From an uncultured Actinomycetes bacterium (GTDB lineage Bacteria; Actinomycetota; Actinomycetes; S36-B12), in NCBI GenBank assembly GCA_913061025.1, contig CAJXUJ010000059.1:1-7465 (forward strand): a stretch of 7,465 nucleotides of DNA, given 5' to 3'. The notes beneath the pieces were generated by a model, which was not told where the DNA came from, did not search any database, and saw only the letters and a program-made list of their open reading frames with translations. Of this stretch, positions 3,288 through 7,465 are shown in pieces; positions within the stretch are counted from its first letter, which is position 1; the number at the start of each line of letters is the position of its first letter. A program made the translations under genes and the position numbers.

Positions 3288-5921
3288 ATGAACGTGCCCG
3301 ATGACGAACCCCGCCGTATCTCCCCCCTGGGGGCGGTCGGCCGTCTCGTGGGCTTCGGGGTCGGATCGGTCATCGCTGGTGTGATCGTCGGTCTCATGCT
3401 GCTGCCGTTCGCCGGCGCCGCCGGTGTGGTCACCCGAGACGTCATCTCAGACTTCGAATCATTGCCGGTCTCGCTCAGTACACCGCCGTTGCCCGAGCGA
3501 TCAGTGATCCTCGCTTCCGATGGATCCCTGCTGGCGACCCTCTACTACCAAAACCGCGTGGAAATCCCGCTCGAGAGCATCGCTCCGGTGATGCGCCAGG
3601 CGATCATCGCCATCGAGGATGCCCGCTTCCTCGATCACAACGGTGTCGACGCCCGAGGGGTCGTGCGCGCGCTGGCTCGTAACACCACCGCAGGTGGGAT
3701 CGAGCAGGGCTCGTCGACGCTGACGATGCAGTACATCAAGAACGTTCTGGTCAATCAGGCAACGTCGGCCGACGATCTCGAAGCCGCCCGCGGCGACAGC
3801 TTCACCCGCAAGATCCGCGAGGCGCGCCTTGCACTGGCCCTCGAGAAGCGATTTAGCAAGAGCGAGATCCTCGCCAGATACCTCAACATCGCGTACTTCG
3901 GCTCCGGCGCCTACGGAGTCGAAGCTGCCTCGCGTCGCTACTTCTCCAAGCCCGCTGCGGAATTGAACCTCACCGAGGCGGCGACGCTCGCGGGCATCGT
4001 CAAGGGTCCGACCGCATACGACCCCTTGCGCAATCCCGAGAACGCCACGCAACGCAGGAACGTGATCCTGCAGCGGATGGCCGATCTCGGCTACGTGTCA
4101 CAAGAACAAGCCGATCGCGCCGCCGACGTTCCCATGGACGAGGTCCTGAACCCGACCCGGACGTCGAATGGCTGTACGTCGTCGTACGCGCCCTTCTTCT
4201 GCGACTACGTACTGCAGACAATCCTTTCCAGCGAGGCCTTCGGCGAGACACCCGAGGAACGCGAAGCCTTCCTGCGACGCGGTGGATACACGATCCGCAC
4301 CACCATGGATCCCAACGTTCAGCGTTCGGCGACCGAGACGGTCAACTCGTTCATCCCACCCGATGACGAGAGCCGTAAAGCCGCTGCAGTCAGCATGGTC
4401 GAACCCGGCACCGGAAACATCATCGCGATGACCCAAAACCGATCGTGGGGTACGTCCGGGGTGGGCAACACCACGTACAACTACAACACCGACCGTTCCA
4501 TGGGCGGAACGATAGGTATGCAAGCTGGCTCCACCTTCAAGGTCTTCACGCTGGCCGCCGCACTTGAAGCCGGCATATCGCCGTACGAGCCGATCAATTC
4601 ACCGAGCCCCGCCACATTCGAGGGATTCGTCAACTGCGACACCGGGGCGCAATTCCCACCGGTGACGGTCCGTAACTCGACCCGTGGCGGCTACATCACG
4701 ATGGCTCAGGCCACAGCGTTCTCCACCAACACCTACTTCATGGCGATCGAAGAACGAACCGGTATTTGCCGGCCTGCTGAGATCGCGGAGTCGATGGGTG
4801 TCTACACCGGAAGTGGTGATGAACTCCCGCGCGTTCCAACTCTGACACTGGGTGTCGCGGAGGTAACACCGCTGGCCATGGCCAATGCGTACGCGACTTT
4901 CGCCGCGCACGGCGAGTACTGCAAGCCGCGCAGCATCCTCGAGGTACGCGATCGAGATCAGAACCGGCTTCCGATTCCGGGCGAGGATTGCACCCAGGTC
5001 ATCGATAGAGCAGTTGCCGATTCGGTGACCGAACTCTTGAGTGGCGTGATCGATGGACCGATTTCGGGTCGAACCGGATCGGCCATGTCCCTTGCTCCCC
5101 AGCCCGCTGCCGGAAAGACCGGAACCACGAACGATTCCGCGGCGGTCTGGTTCGCGGGATACACGCCTCAGGTTGCCGCCGCAGTTTGGGTCGGTGACCC
5201 GCGTGGTGGCTTCGCGCATCCGTTGAAGGACATCACCATCAACGGCGAGTACTACCGACAGGTGTACGGCGGCACGCTCGGCGGTCCCATCTGGAAGGCG
5301 AGCATGGAGGCCGCCCTTGCGGATAAGCCCATCGAAGAGTTCGTCCTCAGCACCGACCTGCCCACCACGGTCTTCGACGTCAACAAGATCCCCGACCTCA
5401 GCGGCCTCGGATCACCGGAAGAAATCGTTGCCAAGTTGGCCGACAGCAACCTCGAACTCGGTGACGTCAGCGAAGTGAATTCGCGCGAACCCGCCGGTAC
5501 CGTGATCACACAGACTCCGTCACCCGGTGGCCCGGCCGTCCCGGGAACAGCCGTGAACATCGTGGTGTCCACCGGCTTCAACGCCGTACCCGAAAGCCGA
5601 GGAGCGCCACTGCAAGACGCAGTGACCATCATGGATCGGGAGGGCTACGCCGTTGACGTGGTTCTGGTGTCGGATCCCGCCCAACTCCCCGACACCGTCA
5701 TCGCCCAGTCGATTCCGGCGGGAACGGTGCTCCCGGTCGGTTCCGTCGTGACGCTGACTGTGAACAACGCCGCGCCGGTGCCCGAGCAACCTGCGGATCC
5801 GGCCCAGCCAGCCCAGCCCGCGGATCCGGCTCAACCGCAACCCGAGGTGCCGGTGCCGCAGGAGCAGCCCGCAGGACCGGGACCAACGGAAGTTCAGGCA
5901 CCGATCGTGCCGATCCAGTAA
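3288..5921 (+). CDS. ponA2: Bifunctional class A penicillin-binding protein PonA2
   Basis: This 877-residue enzyme polymerises lipid II into glycan strands and crosslinks them outside the membrane. A short cytoplasmic tail is followed by one membrane helix (about 21-46). The GT51 glycosyltransferase domain (about 72-255) has catalytic E110 in EDARF, QGSSTLTMQ at 140-148 and EKRFSKSEIL near 186. The transpeptidase domain (about 360-675) has S415-x-x-K418, STN at 479-481 and KTGTT at 610-614, so all catalytic motifs are intact. Two PASTA-like domains (about 701-761 and 766-826) precede a Pro/Gln/Ala-rich tail. Paired cysteines at 296/305, 450/494 and 545/568 lie outside the membrane; the FFCDYV context resembles mycobacterial PonA2 (Rv3682), which I recall with one PASTA domain. 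I chose ATG at 3288; an in-frame TTG at 3213 would add 25 basic residues but has no ribosome-binding site. Mycobacterial PonA2 matters under low oxygen, acid and dormancy. It diverges from whiB4 and converges with the YqeY gene. Confidence 0.95.
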   Translation: MNVPDDEPRRISPLGAVGRLVGFGVGSVIAGVIVGLMLLPFAGAAGVVTRDVISDFESLPVSLSTPPLPERSVILASDGSLLATLYYQNRVEIPLESIAPVMRQAIIAIEDARFLDHNGVDARGVVRALARNTTAGGIEQGSSTLTMQYIKNVLVNQATSADDLEAARGDSFTRKIREARLALALEKRFSKSEILARYLNIAYFGSGAYGVEAASRRYFSKPAAELNLTEAATLAGIVKGPTAYDPLRNPENATQRRNVILQRMADLGYVSQEQADRAADVPMDEVLNPTRTSNGCTSSYAPFFCDYVLQTILSSEAFGETPEEREAFLRRGGYTIRTTMDPNVQRSATETVNSFIPPDDESRKAAAVSMVEPGTGNIIAMTQNRSWGTSGVGNTTYNYNTDRSMGGTIGMQAGSTFKVFTLAAALEAGISPYEPINSPSPATFEGFVNCDTGAQFPPVTVRNSTRGGYITMAQATAFSTNTYFMAIEERTGICRPAEIAESMGVYTGSGDELPRVPTLTLGVAEVTPLAMANAYATFAAHGEYCKPRSILEVRDRDQNRLPIPGEDCTQVIDRAVADSVTELLSGVIDGPISGRTGSAMSLAPQPAAGKTGTTNDSAAVWFAGYTPQVAAAVWVGDPRGGFAHPLKDITINGEYYRQVYGGTLGGPIWKASMEAALADKPIEEFVLSTDLPTTVFDVNKIPDLSGLGSPEEIVAKLADSNLELGDVSEVNSREPAGTVITQTPSPGGPAVPGTAVNIVVSTGFNAVPESRGAPLQDAVTIMDREGYAVDVVLVSDPAQLPDTVIAQSIPAGTVLPVGSVVTLTVNNAAPVPEQPADPAQPAQPADPAQPQPEVPVPQEQPAGPGPTEVQAPIVPIQ
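5793..5830 (+). repeat. Short in-frame repeat in the PonA2 tail
   Basis: GCGGATCCGGC occurs at 5793-5803 and 5820-5830, 27 bases (9 codons) apart. It encodes repeated A-D-P-A-Q-P units in the Pro/Gln-rich C-terminal tail. It looks like a small tandem duplication that has drifted, as is common in low-complexity wall-spanning tails. Confidence 0.6.
5897..5911. terminator. Weak GC-rich stem-loop at the ponA2/yqeY convergence
   Basis: GGCAC-CGATC-GTGCC gives a 5-bp stem with a 5-base loop in the last codons of ponA2. It has no T-tract on either strand. It might slow polymerase from both converging genes, but it could equally be chance in GC-rich coding DNA. Confidence 0.15.
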
Positions 5922-5929
5922 GGCCGGAA

Positions 5930-6394
5930 CTACATACCCAGCGCGGACTTCACCTTCGCCGCGACGACGCTTCCGTCAGCCCGTCCCTTGACCTTCGGCT
6001 GGACGATCTTCATGACCGCACCCATGGCCCTACCGCCCTCGGCTCCGGTCGCCGCGACTTCCGAGACCGCGGCGTCGATGATCGCGGTCAACTCATCGTC
6101 CGACATTTGTTCCGGTAGATAGCCCTCGATCACAACCAACTCGGCCCGTTCCTTGTCGGCGAGTTCGGCGCGGCCTGCGTCGTCGTAGGCCTCCGCTGCT
6201 TCGCGGCGCTTCTTTGCTTCGCGGCCGAGCACCGTGATGACGTCGTCGTCGGTCAATTCGCGGGCTTCCTTGCCGGAGACTTCCTCGTTCGTGATGGCCG
6301 ACAGCACCATCCGGATCGTTCCGGAGCGCACCTCGTCGCGCGCCTTGATGGATTCGGACAGGTCTGACTGCAGACGTTCCTTCAACTCGGCCAT
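5930..6394 (-). CDS. GatB/YqeY-domain protein
   Basis: This 154-residue helical protein begins MAELKERLQSDL and contains the family blocks NEEVSGKEARELTDDDV (36-52), EAKKRREAAEAYDDAGR (59-75), EGYLPEQMSDDEL (90-102) and MGAVMKIVQPKVKGRADG (124-141). These match YqeY-type proteins, close to M. tuberculosis Rv3688c. The domain is related to the tail of GatB, the amidotransferase subunit that binds tRNA, but stand-alone YqeY proteins have no well-established reaction. The length is normal for the family. I chose ATG at 6394 because the family usually starts MAEL or similar; an in-frame GTG at 6421 would add nine residues with no similarity. There is no good ribosome-binding site; CAAGAT lies 6 bases upstream of the ATG. 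It is divergent from the phosphoesterase gene and its stop is 8 bases from the ponA2 stop. Confidence 0.92.
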   Translation of the reverse strand: MAELKERLQSDLSESIKARDEVRSGTIRMVLSAITNEEVSGKEARELTDDDVITVLGREAKKRREAAEAYDDAGRAELADKERAELVVIEGYLPEQMSDDELTAIIDAAVSEVAATGAEGGRAMGAVMKIVQPKVKGRADGSVVAAKVKSALGM

Positions 6395-6400
6395 GGGCGC

Positions 6401-6406
6401 ATCTTG
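6401..6406 (-). promoter_or_regulatory. Candidate -10 element before the YqeY gene
   Basis: The minus strand reads CAAGAT (A, A and T at the key -10 positions), 6 bases before the ATG at 6394. That spacing fits a leaderless transcript. No -35 is recognisable, so the call rests on position and on the same arrangement at other genes here. Confidence 0.3.
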
Positions 6407-6432
6407 CCACCGCCCACTCACACTGCCCGTGC

Positions 6433-6438
6433 GATCAT
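6433..6438 (+). promoter_or_regulatory. Candidate -10 element before the metallophosphoesterase gene
   Basis: GATCAT matches TATAAT at four positions and ends 6 bases before the ATG at 6445. No Shine-Dalgarno precedes that ATG. The leftward and rightward -10 candidates are 26 bases apart, so their upstream regions interleave within the 50-base spacer. Confidence 0.3.
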
Positions 6439-6444
6439 GGCGCG

Positions 6445-7329
6445 ATGAACACGAGCGGCCGCCTCTTCGCTTCCGCCGTCGTCGCTGGGCTGGGGGCTTT
6501 GGCCTACGCCCGTTGGGAGTCAGAGCGTTTCACCCTGCGCCGCGCCACGGTCGCTGCGTTACCGACCCAGCAACCCGATCTGCGTGTGCTTCACCTGTCG
6601 GATCTGCATCTGGTCCCTGGCCAACCCAAGAAGAAGGCTTGGGTGTCGAGCCTGCGCGAGTTGCAGCCCGACGCCGTGATCGCCACGGGGGATTTCCTGT
6701 CGCACGAGGACGCGATTCCGGAAGTGATCGACACCCTTGAGCCACTCTTCGACATTCCCGGGGCTTTCGTTCTGGGCAGTAACGACTATTACGCACCCAA
6801 GCCGATCAACCCGGCCCGCTATCTGCAGGGTCCATCCGGCCTGCAACCGAACCGGCCGATGCTGCCGTGGCAGGACCTGGTTGCAGGACTGACCGCAGGC
6901 GGCTGGCTCGATCTCACGAACACCAAGTCCCGACTCAAGGCCGACGGCCGCGAGATCGATATTCGCGGCGTGGATGATCCGCACATTTCACGTGACAACT
7001 ACGACGACGTAGCCGGGCCCTTCGATCCGGGCGCTGATCTCGCCCTCGCCGTCGCCCATGCCCCGTACCTGCGCGTGCTGAACCCGATGGCAGCGGATGG
7101 CGCGAATCTGATCATGGCCGGCCACACCCATGGCGGTCAGTTGCGCGTCCCGGGCTACGGCGCGCTGGTTACCAACTGCGATCTCGACACCAAACGCGCC
7201 CGTGGACTCAGCGAGCACGGCGGCAGCGCCTTGCATGTGAGTGCCGGCCTGGGCACCTCGCCCTACGCGCCATTCCGCTTCGCCTGCCCACCCGAGGCGA
7301 CGCTGCTCACACTGACTTCGGCGGTGTGA
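6445..7329 (+). CDS. Calcineurin-like metallophosphoesterase, YkuE/Rv3683 type
   Basis: This 294-residue protein has a weak hydrophobic N-terminal segment (about 7-23), possibly a membrane anchor, then a dinuclear metal phosphoesterase domain. Metal-site motifs are visible in order: LSDLHL with D53 and H55, TGDF with D83, GSND with N113, AHAP with H205, and GHTHGGQ with H227 and H229. The usual GNH(D/E) motif reads GSND, so the metal-binding Asn is kept but the catalytic-type His is replaced by Asp. I recall the same in actinobacterial homologues such as Rv3683. The substrate is unknown; some relatives in other bacteria act on lipid-linked pyrophosphates, so a role near the membrane or wall is possible. 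ATG at 6445 is the first in-frame start and places the hydrophobic segment at the N-terminus. It is divergent from the YqeY gene and followed after 57 bases by tRNA-Pro. Confidence 0.92.
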   Translation: MNTSGRLFASAVVAGLGALAYARWESERFTLRRATVAALPTQQPDLRVLHLSDLHLVPGQPKKKAWVSSLRELQPDAVIATGDFLSHEDAIPEVIDTLEPLFDIPGAFVLGSNDYYAPKPINPARYLQGPSGLQPNRPMLPWQDLVAGLTAGGWLDLTNTKSRLKADGREIDIRGVDDPHISRDNYDDVAGPFDPGADLALAVAHAPYLRVLNPMAADGANLIMAGHTHGGQLRVPGYGALVTNCDLDTKRARGLSEHGGSALHVSAGLGTSPYAPFRFACPPEATLLTLTSAV

Positions 7330-7350
7330 TCCCGGGGTCGGACCGTGGGC

Positions 7351-7356
7351 TAGACT
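7351..7356 (+). promoter_or_regulatory. Candidate -10 element for tRNA-Pro
   Basis: TAGACT (TANNNT) lies 30 bases before the tRNA 5' end, which would give a leader of about 24 bases for RNase P to remove. The -35 is not evident. Confidence 0.4.
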
Positions 7357-7386
7357 CCGTTGGCCCGCTGCAGGATTACGGGCATT

Positions 7387-7460
<74 letters not shown>

Positions 7461-7465
7461 CGCTG

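Noticed and set aside
3501..4052. 183-codon ORF on the minus strand inside ponA2
   Set aside because: It is antisense to the GT51 domain, whose frame is fully explained by conserved motifs. The translation has no recognisable family and looks like a high-GC shadow.
4599..5219. 206-codon ORF on the minus strand inside ponA2
   Set aside because: It lies opposite the transpeptidase domain; stop-free antisense frames are expected at this GC content. No motif or ribosome-binding site supports it.

Overview
The window is a compact, gene-dense piece of a high-GC actinobacterial chromosome. It carries seven protein genes (one cut by the left edge), a very short DUF4177 gene among them, plus one tRNA gene. 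Gene content and order (RidA-like, DUF4177, a Get3/ArsA-type ATPase pair, whiB4, ponA2) match the Rv3678c to Rv3683 neighbourhood of Mycobacterium tuberculosis as I recall it. Proteins specific to Actinomycetota (a WhiB iron-sulfur protein, a PonA2-class penicillin-binding protein with PASTA domains) support that phylum. The Get3 pair is shorter at its N-terminus and the PonA2 has two PASTA domains, so I suspect an actinobacterium outside Mycobacteriaceae. I cannot name the genus.

Layout: positions 1-423 hold a leftward pair, DUF4177 followed by a RidA-like gene that runs off the left edge. A 60-base divergent promoter region (424-483) separates them from the rightward bagA-bagB operon (484-2615), whose genes overlap by one base. 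whiB4 (2626-2934, leftward) converges on bagB across a 10-base gap. A 353-base divergent region (2935-3287) with an AT-rich core separates whiB4 from ponA2 (3288-5921, rightward). A YqeY/GatB-domain gene (5930-6394, leftward) converges on ponA2 across 8 bases. A 50-base divergent region then leads to a metallophosphoesterase gene (6445-7329, rightward) and a tRNA-Pro(CGG) gene (7387-7460). The gene pairs alternate between convergent and divergent, with almost no spare DNA apart from the whiB4/ponA2 spacer.

Functionally the set suggests envelope maintenance and stress physiology. PonA2 makes and crosslinks peptidoglycan. WhiB4 is a redox-sensing DNA-binding protein in mycobacteria. BagA/BagB are Get3-like ATPases linked to metabolic stress tolerance in M. 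tuberculosis. RidA-family proteins remove reactive enamine/imine intermediates. The co-location is conserved, but a shared pathway is inference.

I see no phage, IS element, CRISPR array or obviously new system. The most interesting signals are regulatory. Five start codons have a -10-like hexamer 6-9 bases upstream, and most lack a good Shine-Dalgarno sequence, which suggests leaderless transcripts. The divergent spacers contain clear inverted repeats and an AT-rich block with three repeated half-sites.
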